Shown here: positions 41,082 through 50,135 of the stretch, piece after piece
Layout: every line of letters starts with the position of its first letter
How positions within the stretch are numbered: the first letter of the stretch is position 1
DNA from: Solirubrobacter soli DSM 22325
Lineage (GTDB): Bacteria > Actinomycetota > Thermoleophilia > Solirubrobacterales > Solirubrobacteraceae
Length of the DNA: 64,000 bases
Reading direction: 5' to 3'
Assembly (NCBI RefSeq): GCF_000423665.1
Contig: NZ_AUIK01000020.1
Span: 62,001 to 126,000, forward strand
Notes under the pieces: model-generated
The model's database searches: none
What the model saw: only the letters and a program-made list of their open reading frames with translations
What the model was told of the DNA's origin: nothing
Made by a program: the position numbers and the translations under genes

Positions 41082-43253
41082 TCAGCGTGGACACGCCGGG
41101 CAACGGAGCGTCCCCGGCCGGAGCTCGGCGACGGCCGTCGCGGTGGCCTGGCCGCCGAGGACGTCCCGGAAGTGCGCCGTCACGTGGACGCGCAGCGGAG
41201 CGTGGCGACGCAGCTTCGTGAGGCCGTCGCGGGTCAGGGCGACACCGACGAGTTGCCGGCCGATGCGCGGTACGTCGACGGTCTCCTGGGCGATCGTCGA
41301 CCCGCCCGCTGTCACCGTGATCGCCGCGAGGCCCGGACCGGAGCTGTCCAGACGCAGCGTGACCCGAGGCGGGATCGCGATCGTCGCGGTCCAAGTGACG
41401 TCGACGCGGGTGTCGGCGACGGCGGCTCGCAGCGTGGTCGTCGGTGCGGTGGGTGCGCCGAAGCGCGGGTCCGGCTGGAGGCCGTGGTCGACGACCAGGA
41501 TGGCGGGTTCGTTGAGCACGGCGTCTTCCTCGCCGGCAGGGGCGGCGATCGACACGGCGCCGGTCATGACGATGCGGCCGCCGGGGGCTGCGAACGTCGC
41601 GGCGGCGGTGAAGGCCGTCTGGTCGACGGGAGGCTGCGAGGTGACGAAGAGGTCCGCGGTGCCGCTCGCGCGGCCGCCCCCGAACAGCGGCCTCGCGGTC
41701 ACCGGGACCCCGACGCTGCCGTCCGCGCCCATCGAGATCGCGCTGATGCGGGTGACCGGCGCGACGAACGGGGTGCTCTGGACGCCGACGAAAAGCTCGT
41801 CGCCGCCGGGCAGGGACAGGAGCGCTCCCGCCGGCACCAGGTAGTCGCCTGTGGGGGCGACCGGAAGTGTCGCGACGACCGAACCGGCGACGCCGGAGCG
41901 AGCGATCCGCTCAACCTGCATGGCGCCGTTGCTGCGGGTGAGGAGGTCGAGCGTGCCGTCTGGGCGCTCGACGGGGGCGTCATCCACGAACCCGCTCAGC
42001 GGGACCGGCGCACCGCCGTTGAAGCTCGTGTCCGGGCTGCCATCGGGGTGTAGCACCGCGAGCTCGGGGGTGTTGCCCGCGTAGCCTGTGGTGGCGACGC
42101 TGCCGTCGGCCCGAAATGTGGCGCTGCTGCCGGTGCCCTCGCTCGTCGACACGACGGTGACGCCACCCGTGCCGAACCCGAGATCTGGGGTTCCATCGGG
42201 GTGCAGGTGCTCCACGGCCCAGCGATAATGGGCGGGCGTCACGAGCCGGCCGCCCTGCACGACGGGCGGCGTTCCGGTCATGCCGGCGATGACGATGTCC
42301 CCGTCGGGCCCGATCGTGACGGAAGCGCACTGCCCACACCCGAACGCGAGCTGTGACCGTGCCAGCCCACCGGCGCCGAACGACCCGTCCAAGGCACCAC
42401 CGGCGGTGAGCGCGATCAGGTCGAGCGACGCACCCGCCTGAGGCGTCACCCCGGGCACGGCGACGGCCAGCAGGAGACGCCCATCTGGGCGCACGCGAAG
42501 GGTGAACCCGCTCGCCAACGGTGCGAACGTGACGGGAAGATGCACCGTCCCGTCCAAGCCGAACGACCGGTCCTCGCGCCCGTCAGGCTCCAGACGGATG
42601 AGCCCGACGCCGGAGACTTCACGCCGCGCGAGCACGAGCCGGCCGTCCGGCTGCGCGACACCAGCGAGGAACGGACCCGAGTTCGATTGAGAGCCAGGGG
42701 CCTCGCGGTCCTGCGGATAGACGACGCGGCCCGGAGCCTTCAGGGTGGCCGGTGCTGGGGCCACCGAAGTGAACTCGATGACCACCCGCTTCACTCGTGT
42801 CCGCGGCGTGAAGCGGTCCACCACGAACGCGGTCCGCACGCTGCGGCCCTGGTATCGCCCCGCGATCACGTAAGCGCGCCCGAGCGCCGGGTCGCGGCGC
42901 GGTCGCAGCCGGCTGCCGAACCGATGGCGGATCTTGACCAAGGCACCGCGAGTGAACACCGACTCGCCGCCGGACAGGCGCCATTCCGGTCCGCGCGATC
43001 TGATCGACATCCGATCGATGAGACCGTCACCGGCAGCCTCATGAAGGGTCAAGACGCCCGCCGAATCGGTGTAGCTCAAGGTCGACGCGCTCTCGGTCGT
43101 CGGCAACCCCAGGGCCAGCAGGACCTCTGCCCGCCCCATGCCCAACGTCGCGCCGCCGGCACCGCGCCCGATGTCGATCGTGCCCGCCGACGCGGGGGCG
43201 GCGAGCAGCAGCGTCGCGGCTGACGTGGCGAGCGCTTGACGTAACCGGAGCAC
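41082..43253 (-). CDS. Secreted delta-60-like repeat protein with C-terminal Ig-like tail
   Basis: A 723-residue protein with a signal peptide to about residue 23 (AATLLLAAPASAG). Residues 24-190 form a separate N-terminal domain (IGRGAGGATLGMGRAEVLLALG resembles the small SmpA-like 'structural zipper' start). Then come delta-60-type repeats (GLIRLEPDGREDRSFGLDG, LHPDGTPDLGFGTGGV, LHPDGSPDTSFNGG). The C-terminal ~110 residues are a beta-rich domain ending CPACPR. Probably extracellular and structural. It has no operon partner. Confidence 0.82.
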   Translation of the reverse strand: MLRLRQALATSAATLLLAAPASAGTIDIGRGAGGATLGMGRAEVLLALGLPTTESASTLSYTDSAGVLTLHEAAGDGLIDRMSIRSRGPEWRLSGGESVFTRGALVKIRHRFGSRLRPRRDPALGRAYVIAGRYQGRSVRTAFVVDRFTPRTRVKRVVIEFTSVAPAPATLKAPGRVVYPQDREAPGSQSNSGPFLAGVAQPDGRLVLARREVSGVGLIRLEPDGREDRSFGLDGTVHLPVTFAPLASGFTLRVRPDGRLLLAVAVPGVTPQAGASLDLIALTAGGALDGSFGAGGLARSQLAFGCGQCASVTIGPDGDIVIAGMTGTPPVVQGGRLVTPAHYRWAVEHLHPDGTPDLGFGTGGVTVVSTSEGTGSSATFRADGSVATTGYAGNTPELAVLHPDGSPDTSFNGGAPVPLSGFVDDAPVERPDGTLDLLTRSNGAMQVERIARSGVAGSVVATLPVAPTGDYLVPAGALLSLPGGDELFVGVQSTPFVAPVTRISAISMGADGSVGVPVTARPLFGGGRASGTADLFVTSQPPVDQTAFTAAATFAAPGGRIVMTGAVSIAAPAGEEDAVLNEPAILVVDHGLQPDPRFGAPTAPTTTLRAAVADTRVDVTWTATIAIPPRVTLRLDSSGPGLAAITVTAGGSTIAQETVDVPRIGRQLVGVALTRDGLTKLRRHAPLRVHVTAHFRDVLGGQATATAVAELRPGTLRCPACPR

Positions 43254-43409
43254 CCACGAATCGTGCCCGTCCGCCGCGCCGGCGTCATCCGCAATTCGCC
43301 GCGAAGACGATCGCAGGAAACCCCCCGGTCTCGGCGTCGTGTCGCGATACCACGGCGCCGGGGAAGGCTCTCTGAGTCTGCATGCGCCGGGGCGCGGTCG
43401 CAGGATCTC

Positions 43410-43577
43410 TCAGCGTGAAGCGCGCGGGCGCGCGAAGAACGCGACGACCGCGGTGAAGAACGCGATGAAGCCGAGCACCAGCGCGGCGGGTCCGAGGGCG
43501 ATGCCGACGACGATGACGACGGGCAGCGCCAGCACGGCAGCCAGCATCCCCACAACGATGGTCAATAGGACCTTCAC
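43410..43577 (-). CDS. Very small two-helix membrane protein
   Basis: A 55-residue protein from GTG 43577, with AGGAGG 9 nt upstream; GTG 43586 would leave no spacing. It has two hydrophobic helices (LLTIVVGMLAAVLALPVV and LVLGFIAFFTAVVAFF) and an RPRASR tail. It resembles nothing specific. Independent expression is likely because 161 bp separate it from the ABC permease upstream. Confidence 0.6.
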   Translation of the reverse strand: MKVLLTIVVGMLAAVLALPVVIVVGIALGPAALVLGFIAFFTAVVAFFARPRASR

Positions 43578-43738
43578 GATGTTCACCTCCTCGCTCGTGT
43601 GGAACGTAGCCCTCGCAGGCGCCGGGGTCATCGGTACATGCGCGTCGCTTCGCTTCGGGCTACCACGGTCATGCCGGTCGCGCGATCCGTAGTCCGCCTC
43701 GCACCCGTCCAACGGCCTACCGCCTCGATCTCAAAGGG

Positions 43739-44581
43739 TTAGAGGACGTCGCGCCGCTCGAAGAGCATGGCTCCGGCGACCGCGAGGATCAGCGCGACGA
43801 GCAGGATGCCGCAGAACGCGACCGGGTCGATGCCGTTCTGGATCGCCGAGCCGTAGTACTTGAAGGCGGAGACCGCGCGCATCGGGTCCAGGGGCGAAGC
43901 GAGCTTGCCGACCAGGTCGAGGACGTACATCCCGATCAGCGTTCCGGCCGCGACCGCGGTCACCGGAGACCCCGAATGGAGTCGGCCTGAGGCGAGCACG
44001 GCGAGGCCTGCGAAGAGCATGGCGAGCGGCCACACGTTCGCGAAGCCGCGGGCCAGCACGGCCATGGAGGGGTCGGCACCGACGAGGGTCCCCGCGAGCC
44101 ATGTCGTGACGGTCACCATCGCGAGCACGCCGGCGGTGACCGCCCCGGCCACGATGACGGCGCCGGCGACGAGCGTCCGGCGGGCGACGGGCGCGGTGAG
44201 GATGATGTCGAGATAGCCGCGCTCCTCGGCGCCTGTGAGTGTGCGGACGACTGTGCGGATCGCGAGGAAGGCGACCGCGAGGGGCACGATGAAGCTCAAC
44301 ATCTCGGCGTCCACATACGCCTCGACGCTCGTGATGGACGTGATGTTGAATGCCTGCTTGAGCTGGGCCGGGTAACTGTCCATGAGCGTGCTCATCGAGT
44401 CCTCGATCGTCGGCCAGACGGCGGCCATCAGCGCGCCCATCACGCCCAAGGGCGCGCCCCAGCTCAGGACGGTGCGCCGGCCGTCGCGCAGGCCGCGGCG
44501 GACGACGGCCCGCAATGAGGCGCCGCGACCGGGCGGACGGGCGACGACGGGCTCGGCGCGGTCTGGCAGCGTGGCGGTCAC
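43739..44581 (-). CDS. ABC exporter permease subunit
   Basis: A 280-residue protein with an N-terminal cytoplasmic part, then about six helices. The ABC-2-type layout is visible: SWGAPLGVMGALMAAVWP, an external segment, LAIRTVVRTLTGAEERGYLDIILT, and later helices ending FERRDVL. Its start overlaps the ATPase stop (ATGA). It pairs with the ATPase at 44578 to form an exporter. The motif VRTLTGAEERG is frequent in antibiotic-export permeases. Confidence 0.87.
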   Translation of the reverse strand: MTATLPDRAEPVVARPPGRGASLRAVVRRGLRDGRRTVLSWGAPLGVMGALMAAVWPTIEDSMSTLMDSYPAQLKQAFNITSITSVEAYVDAEMLSFIVPLAVAFLAIRTVVRTLTGAEERGYLDIILTAPVARRTLVAGAVIVAGAVTAGVLAMVTVTTWLAGTLVGADPSMAVLARGFANVWPLAMLFAGLAVLASGRLHSGSPVTAVAAGTLIGMYVLDLVGKLASPLDPMRAVSAFKYYGSAIQNGIDPVAFCGILLVALILAVAGAMLFERRDVL

Positions 44582-45468
44582 TGCAAGCTCCCGTAGTAGG
44601 TGAGGAAGACCTCCTCGAGCGTCGGTCGCGCGAGCTCGATGTCGGTCACGGTGTGACGCGCGGCGGCCTTGATGATCGGGTCGAGATCGCCGGTGGCCTT
44701 GAAGGAGATCGTTCGCCCGCTCGCATCGAGGTCGGTGACGCCTCCGAGCCGGCGGAACTCGTCGGGGTCGATCGCCGAGGCGAACTCGAGCGTCACGTGC
44801 CGGTAGGCGCGGCCGGTGATGTCGGCGACATGCTCGACGGCCGCGAGGCGGCCGGCGCGGATGATGCCGACGCGGTCGCAGGCTCGCTCGACCTCGTCGA
44901 GGTCGTGCGAGGAGAGAAACACGGTCCGGCCGCGATCGCGCTCGTCACCCACGAAATCGAGGAAGGCTTCCTGCATCAACGGGTCCAGCCCGCTCGTCGG
45001 CTCGTCGAGCACGAGCAGCTCGGGGTCATGGAACGCGGCCTGCACGAGACCGATCTTCTGACGGTTGCCGCGCGAGAGCTGCCCGAGCGGGCGGTCGAGG
45101 TCAGCCTGGAAGCGCTGCGCAAGCTCGTCGGCCCGCCCGAGACCGGCGACGCCTCGCAGGTCTGCGAGAAAGGTCAGCAGCTCGCGGCCTGTGACGCGCG
45201 GGTCATAGGCGAAGTCGCCGGGAAGGTTGCCGAGGCGGGCATGGATGGCTTCGCGATCGCGCCGGCTGTCCAGACCGAAGACACGTGCAGCGCCGCTGGT
45301 CGGATGCAGCAGGTCGAGGACGGTCCGGATCGTCGTCGTCTTGCCGGCGCCGTTCGGCCCGAGGAAACCGAACACCTCCCCTCCTTGCACAGCCATCGAG
45401 ACGTCCTCGATGCCACGCGAGGCGCCGTAGCTCTTGGTCAGGTGCTCGAGCTCGATCACTGCGGTCAC
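44578..45468 (-). CDS. ABC exporter ATP-binding subunit
   Basis: A 296-residue ATPase from GTG 45468 (GTG 45459 is an alternative). Walker A is GPNGAGKTTTIR near residue 41. The signature is LGQLSRGNRQKIGLVQ near 132, with an R in place of the usual second Gly. Walker B is LLVLDEPTSGLD, and the switch His is in VFLSSHDL. The C-terminal ~80 residues (ITFEAR-like domain) match the DrrA/daunorubicin-resistance class. Substrate unknown. Confidence 0.92.
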   Translation of the reverse strand: MTAVIELEHLTKSYGASRGIEDVSMAVQGGEVFGFLGPNGAGKTTTIRTVLDLLHPTSGAARVFGLDSRRDREAIHARLGNLPGDFAYDPRVTGRELLTFLADLRGVAGLGRADELAQRFQADLDRPLGQLSRGNRQKIGLVQAAFHDPELLVLDEPTSGLDPLMQEAFLDFVGDERDRGRTVFLSSHDLDEVERACDRVGIIRAGRLAAVEHVADITGRAYRHVTLEFASAIDPDEFRRLGGVTDLDASGRTISFKATGDLDPIIKAAARHTVTDIELARPTLEEVFLTYYGSLQ

Positions 45469-45543
45469 GATGCCCCGATCGTGCCGCCGCCGCCTCGGCC
45501 CGGCATCCGTCGTTCCCCGCGGAGCGTCCACGGGAAGTACGCA

Positions 45544-46452
45544 TCAAGCGCGGGCGCCGGCGAACGCCGAGCGCACCGCCCGGACCGGACGGACGCTGCG
45601 ACACACGGTCATCGCCGCCGCCAGGCCGATGGCGGCGTTGACCACGGTCACGCTCGCCTGCATCGCGAGGGAGAAGGACACGACGGCCGCGGCGGACGCG
45701 GTCTTGCTCAGCGCCACCGCGAGGAGCACCTGTTGCGTGCCCGCGCCGCCGGGGGTCAGCGGGATCACGGTCGACGCGCCGCCGACGACCATCACGAGTG
45801 CGGCCACGGCGACCGTGGCGGGGAGGCCGAACGCCGCCAGGAGGCACAGGACCACGCACACCCTGCAGCACCACGCGGCCAGCTGCGGCAAGGCGACGGC
45901 GACGAGATACCGCGCCGGCGTCCGCAGCACCGCGCCGCCCTGTCGCAACCGGGCGGCGAGCGCCCGCAGGCGACCTCGGAACAGGAACCCGGCGACCGTC
46001 ACGACGAGGATCACCGCGGCGATGATCGGCGCCGCGGTCGTCACCCGACCGACACCCGCTCCGAGATCCAGTGGCACGGCGCCTGTCAGTCCCACCGTCA
46101 ACACCAGCAGCGTGCCGATCACGAGATCGAGGGCGACGAGCACCGACAGCGTGGCGGCGATCGTGGTGAACGTGGAGCCCGGGATCGCCGTGCGGACGAG
46201 CCCGACCTTGACCGCGTCACCCCCGCGGGCCGGTGTCACGGCGTTCAGTGCGACGCCGGCGGCATAGCCGGACAGCACCGGCAGCAGCCGCACGCGCTCT
46301 CTGGGGTAGGCCGCGGCGAGCACGCCCCGCCAGGCGACCGAGCGCAGGACGTGGTTGGCGAGGTGGGCGAGCAGCGCGAGCACCGCTAGGCGCAGGTCGG
46401 CGCCGGCGAGCCGGTTGCCGACCTCGTCGAGCATGCGCAACGCCGCGTTCAC
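45544..46452 (-). CDS. UPF0104/lysylphosphatidylglycerol-synthase-type membrane protein
   Basis: A 302-residue protein from GTG 46452, overlapping the GDPD stop as GTGA. About eight helices; family marks are LNHVLRSVAWRG-like text near residue 35, ALNAVTPARGGDAVKVGLVR near 75 and VIPLTPGGAGTQQVLLAVAL near 235. It lacks the cytoplasmic aminoacyl-transfer domain of MprF, so it is the flippase-like membrane part only. Coupled to a GDPD and an ABC exporter, it suggests lipid or envelope remodelling. Confidence 0.88.
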   Translation of the reverse strand: MNAALRMLDEVGNRLAGADLRLAVLALLAHLANHVLRSVAWRGVLAAAYPRERVRLLPVLSGYAAGVALNAVTPARGGDAVKVGLVRTAIPGSTFTTIAATLSVLVALDLVIGTLLVLTVGLTGAVPLDLGAGVGRVTTAAPIIAAVILVVTVAGFLFRGRLRALAARLRQGGAVLRTPARYLVAVALPQLAAWCCRVCVVLCLLAAFGLPATVAVAALVMVVGGASTVIPLTPGGAGTQQVLLAVALSKTASAAAVVSFSLAMQASVTVVNAAIGLAAAMTVCRSVRPVRAVRSAFAGARA

Positions 46453-47078
46453 GCGATCGCCTCCGCGAGGGTCTCGAACTCGGACGTCGTGACCCCGTGG
46501 ACGCCCAAGCGGCCGAGCCGCAATGCCTCCTCGGGGGTCTCGACCGGCCATGAGACGATCAGCTCCGCTCGCCTGCGCAGCTCGGCGGCGACGTGCTCGT
46601 CCAGCAGCCGCCGGTGGATCGAGACCCCCGACAGCCGCCGGCCGGCGAACCGGCGCCGCAGCGCCCGCAACTGGCGGCGGCTGCCGACGGAGTGGACGAC
46701 CCGGACGCGCGCGTCGGCCTCGAACGCTTCCAGCAGCCGCCACGACCGGGAGCACACGACGATCTCATCCACCCCGGCGTGGACCGCCAGCTCGGCGAGC
46801 ACCGCGCGGGCCAGGCGCCGGCGGAAGCCCTTGAGGTCGAGCATCAGCACGGTGTCGCGCCCGGCGGCGACCAGGAGGTCCGCCAGCTCGAGCCGCGGCG
46901 TGCGGGGCGACGCGATGTACCAGCGATCCCACAGGATCGGTCCCACCGCCTTCAGATGTCGCACCTCGAGCCGGCCGCGGCGGAGGTGCACGTCGGCCTC
47001 GACGAAGCGCGCCCGGCCGGCGCGGCGGAGCTGTGCGAGGTCGTTGCCGGCGCGATGGGCGACGATGAACGGCGGCAT
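46449..47078 (-). CDS. Short glycerophosphodiester phosphodiesterase
   Basis: A 209-residue GDPD-type TIM barrel. The start is FIVAHRAGNDL, where His is catalytic; VEADVHLRRG gives the metal Glu/Asp; VLMLDLKG, SWRLLEAFEA and VSWPVETPEEALRLGRLGV complete the core. The second catalytic His of the HD motif is not obvious in VHLRRG-RLEVRH, so activity may be altered. ATG 47078 follows a TACAGT element by 7 nt, predicting a leaderless mRNA. It is the lead gene of the minus-strand unit running to 43739. Confidence 0.85.
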   Translation of the reverse strand: MPPFIVAHRAGNDLAQLRRAGRARFVEADVHLRRGRLEVRHLKAVGPILWDRWYIASPRTPRLELADLLVAAGRDTVLMLDLKGFRRRLARAVLAELAVHAGVDEIVVCSRSWRLLEAFEADARVRVVHSVGSRRQLRALRRRFAGRRLSGVSIHRRLLDEHVAAELRRRAELIVSWPVETPEEALRLGRLGVHGVTTSEFETLAEAIA

Positions 47079-47151
47079 CGTTCCGACTGTATTCGCCGGA
47101 AGGGGCGATTTTCGCGAGTCGCGCGACGACGCGGAGAACTACGGATGGCAA

Positions 47152-47188
47152 CGGCGGGGGAACGCGGTTGGCGGGCGTTCCCCCGCCG
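47152..47188. promoter_or_regulatory. Long perfect hairpin upstream of the universal stress protein gene
   Basis: CGGCGGGGGAACGC (47152-47165) is perfectly complementary to GCGTTCCCCCGCCG (47175-47188) with a 9-nt loop. It lies 40 bp before the GTG of the stress protein, in the gap between divergent genes. No T-run follows, so a control element (RNA hairpin or protein-binding palindrome) is more likely than a terminator. Confidence 0.6.
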
Positions 47189-47228
47189 ACGAAACTTGGG
47201 GTCGATCACCCGGCGCAAGGAGTCCATC

Positions 47229-48128
47229 GTGCCCACCATGCTCATCGGTGTCGACGCCACCAGCCGCTCTGAGGACGCCATCGCGTTCGCACGGCAACTC
47301 GCGCCGGCCACAACGGGCGACGTCGTCGTCGCCACGATCATCCCGCGATCCGCCGAACTCGGATCCCCTGCGCGTCATGCAGCGCACGAGACGGTCAACC
47401 GCATGAGCGGCCTGCTCGCCGGCGTCGAGTTGCAGCGCGTCCACACGGCAGTGATCGCCGAGCGCAGTGCGCCACAAGGTCTGCACCTGCTGGCGGCGGC
47501 CGAGTCCGCATCGCTGGTCGTCGTCGGCTCCACGCACACCGGTCCGCTCGGTCGCGTCCGTCCTGGCAGCACGTCGGAGCGGCTGCTCGCCGGCGCGCCC
47601 TGCGCCGTGGCGGTCGTCCCGCTCGGGTACCGGACGGGGTCCGACCCGCCGATCAGCCGGATCGGCGTCGCCTACGACGGCTCCGCCGAGGCCAAGAACG
47701 CGCTCGACCTCGGGGTCACCGCGGCCCGAGCGCTCGGGGCCGCGCTCGACATCATCTCCGTCGTCCCTTCGGACGTCTACGGCGCGCCCGCCCTGATGGC
47801 CGGCCCGAGCTACATCGTGGTCGCCTCGGACGTGGTGGCGGACATCCGCGCGGATCTCGACGCCGCCAAGGCCGGGCTTCCGTCCGACGTGCCGACGCGA
47901 GGGATCGTGCTCGAAGGCCGCCCCTGGCGCGAGCTGGCGGAAGCGAGCGAGAAGCTCGACCTGCTGATCGTCGGCTCGCGCGGGTACGGGCCGCTCCACG
48001 CCGTCATTCTCGGCGGGACGAGCGGACCGCTGATGCGCGAGGCACACTGCCCGGTCGTAGCGCTGCCGCGCGGGGCCGGGAGCGATCTCGCCGAGCTCTT
48101 CGCGTCGCAAACGGCGACGACAGCCTGA
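47229..48128 (+). CDS. Tandem universal stress protein (two USP domains)
   Basis: A 299-residue protein from GTG 47229 with AAGGAG 6 nt upstream. Domain 1 (residues 4-140) starts MLIGVDATSRSEDAIAFARQ and ends with VVVGSTHTGPLGRVRPGSTSERLL, the ATP-binding G-2x-G-9x-G(S/T) pattern. Domain 2 (from ~150) starts RIGVAYDGSAEAKNALDLG and ends LLIVGSRGYGPLHAVILGGTSG. Both domains thus look ATP-binding. Tandem USPs of this kind are hallmark dormancy or hypoxia genes in actinobacteria. Confidence 0.94.
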   Translation: MPTMLIGVDATSRSEDAIAFARQLAPATTGDVVVATIIPRSAELGSPARHAAHETVNRMSGLLAGVELQRVHTAVIAERSAPQGLHLLAAAESASLVVVGSTHTGPLGRVRPGSTSERLLAGAPCAVAVVPLGYRTGSDPPISRIGVAYDGSAEAKNALDLGVTAARALGAALDIISVVPSDVYGAPALMAGPSYIVVASDVVADIRADLDAAKAGLPSDVPTRGIVLEGRPWRELAEASEKLDLLIVGSRGYGPLHAVILGGTSGPLMREAHCPVVALPRGAGSDLAELFASQTATTA

Positions 48129-48134
48129 ACCACG

Positions 48135-50132
48135 GTGCTCCCGGAGTGTCGGAAGGGCAACGCGCGGCGCGCGATCGTCGCGTTGAGCGTCGCCGTCGCG
48201 TCGTTCGCGGTGACGGCTCCGGCGTCGGCCGCGCCGCAATGGCTCGCGCCGGTCGACCTAGCGGGCCCATCCGCCACCTACATGGGCGGCGATCTCGCGG
48301 TCGCGGCCGACGGCAGCACGCTCGTCGTCTTCACCGAGATCATCGACGGCTTCTCGCGCGTCCGCGCCCGGCTGCGCCGCCCGGGTGGTGGCTTTGGAGA
48401 CACCTTCGAGCTGAGCCCGCCCGGCCGCCGCGCCGACAGTCCTAGCGTGGCAGCCGATCGGCAGGGCAACTTCACCGTGGCGTGGACCGTGCTCGGGACC
48501 CCCGGCGGCGTGCAGGCCGCGCGGCTCCCGGCGGGCTCGAACGCATTCGAGGCGACCCAGACCGTCTCTTCGGCATCGGAGTGCCTGCCGTTCCCGAACG
48601 TCGTCGCCGTTGGCGCGAACGGGACCGCCGTGATCGTGTTCAAGACCCGGGGCTGCGTCAGCTCGGCGCACAGCTTCCTGAAGGCGGCGATCCGGACGGG
48701 CGCACAAGGCCGCTTCGACGAGCCGACGACGATCTCCGCGGCCGATCCGAGCGATTACAGCGTCGCGGTCGATGACGGCGGCGACGCGATCGCCGTCTGG
48801 GCGCGAAGGTTCTCCGCGGACGCCATCGTCGTTGAGGCAGCGGAGCGGCCGGCCGGGCTCGCGTTCCAGCCGGCGCACACGCTCTCCAGCGAGTCCTCCG
48901 GAGAAACGAGCTTCAGCCCTGCGATCGGGATGGCGCCGGATGGTCGCGCGCTCGTGCTCTGGAACCATCGGATCGGGTCCGGCCCGTACGAGGTTCAGTA
49001 TCGCGAGCGCGGGCCCGATGGCGTCTGGACGGGCACGCCAGAGGTCGCCTCACGACCCGGCGAGCAAGCGCGGGATGCCGAGGTCGCGGTCGCGCCCGAC
49101 GGAGCGGCGGTCGCGACCTGGAGGGTGACCGACGCCGGCGCCGACGTCCTCCGGATCGGCGTGCACCCGCCCGGCGGTGCCTTCACGGACTTCGCTCCGA
49201 CCGCGAGCGCGATCGGGGGGATGCGGCCCGTCGCCGGCAATCGAGCGGGCGACATCATGGTCGGGTGGCAGAGCGCCGACTTCATCTTCGTCGTGCGCCG
49301 GCCCGCGGGCGGGGTCTTCGGCGGCCCCGAGAAAGTGGCGCCCAGCTCATCCCTCACCCCCGATCTGGACACCTCCTTGTCGCTCCTCGACCTCGCCGTC
49401 GACGACGAGGGGAACGCCACCGCGCTGTCGAGGAGGTGGACGAGCACACGAGGGACGAGCTTCTACGGCCTGGAGACGGCGACGTTCGACGCCGCGCCAC
49501 CGCGACTCGATGCCGTCACCGTGCCCAGCAGTGGCTCGGCGGGTGCAGCCATCGGGATGGCGGCAACGGCGTCTGACCGAGTCTCGACGCCCGCGATCGC
49601 GTGGGCCTTCGGCGACGGTGCCCGCGCCGCCGGACCGACCGTGTCCCACACCTACCCCGTCCCCGGCACCTACACGGTCACGATCACCGCCACGGACGTT
49701 GTGGGCAACAGCGCGAGCGTCGAGCGTCCGATCGTGATCACACGGGCGCCCCCACCGCGGGTCGTCTCTCCTGTCTCGGCGCGGTGGGGGTTCCGGCGCG
49801 GACGCGTCTACCTGCTGCGACTCCGCGTAGATGCCGTGCCCGTCGGCGCCACGGCGCAACTGCGCTGCGCGGGCCACGGGTGCCCGTTCAGGCGGATGAG
49901 TTCGAGCAGGGTCCGCGACCGCGCGATCGTGCTGTTCAAGGACCTCGTGCTGCGCAAGGCGGTCGCCGTCAAGCACCGCCGGCTGCGCCCCGGTCAACGC
50001 CTGGAGCTGCGGATCACGGCACCCGGCCACGTCGGCGAGGTCGTGCGGTACCGGCTCAGACGCGGCAAGGTCCCCGTCACCAGCGTCCTGTGCCTGCCAC
50101 CCGGGGCGGCCACGCCGCAGACGACGTGCTGA
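48135..50132 (+). CDS. Secreted PKD-domain protein
   Basis: A 665-residue protein from GTG 48135, 6 bp after the stress protein. Signal peptide to about residue 33 (SVAVASFAVTAPASAA). Residues 35-455 contain repeated segments of the type VAVAPDGAAVATWR and LAVDDEGNATALSRRW, suggesting a beta-propeller. A PKD domain (ATASDRVSTPAIAWAFGDG, VSHTYPVPGTYTVTITATD) lies at about 465-540. A C-terminal domain of ~120 residues has Cys pairs. Extracellular role, unknown ligand. Confidence 0.85.
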   Translation: MLPECRKGNARRAIVALSVAVASFAVTAPASAAPQWLAPVDLAGPSATYMGGDLAVAADGSTLVVFTEIIDGFSRVRARLRRPGGGFGDTFELSPPGRRADSPSVAADRQGNFTVAWTVLGTPGGVQAARLPAGSNAFEATQTVSSASECLPFPNVVAVGANGTAVIVFKTRGCVSSAHSFLKAAIRTGAQGRFDEPTTISAADPSDYSVAVDDGGDAIAVWARRFSADAIVVEAAERPAGLAFQPAHTLSSESSGETSFSPAIGMAPDGRALVLWNHRIGSGPYEVQYRERGPDGVWTGTPEVASRPGEQARDAEVAVAPDGAAVATWRVTDAGADVLRIGVHPPGGAFTDFAPTASAIGGMRPVAGNRAGDIMVGWQSADFIFVVRRPAGGVFGGPEKVAPSSSLTPDLDTSLSLLDLAVDDEGNATALSRRWTSTRGTSFYGLETATFDAAPPRLDAVTVPSSGSAGAAIGMAATASDRVSTPAIAWAFGDGARAAGPTVSHTYPVPGTYTVTITATDVVGNSASVERPIVITRAPPPRVVSPVSARWGFRRGRVYLLRLRVDAVPVGATAQLRCAGHGCPFRRMSSSRVRDRAIVLFKDLVLRKAVAVKHRRLRPGQRLELRITAPGHVGEVVRYRLRRGKVPVTSVLCLPPGAATPQTTC

Positions 50133-50135
50133 CCG

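Noticed and set aside
40231-41844. Plus-strand 537-residue open frame
   Set aside because: Runs through the broken exported-protein gene, the DUF4232 gene in a wrong frame, and antisense of the repeat protein.
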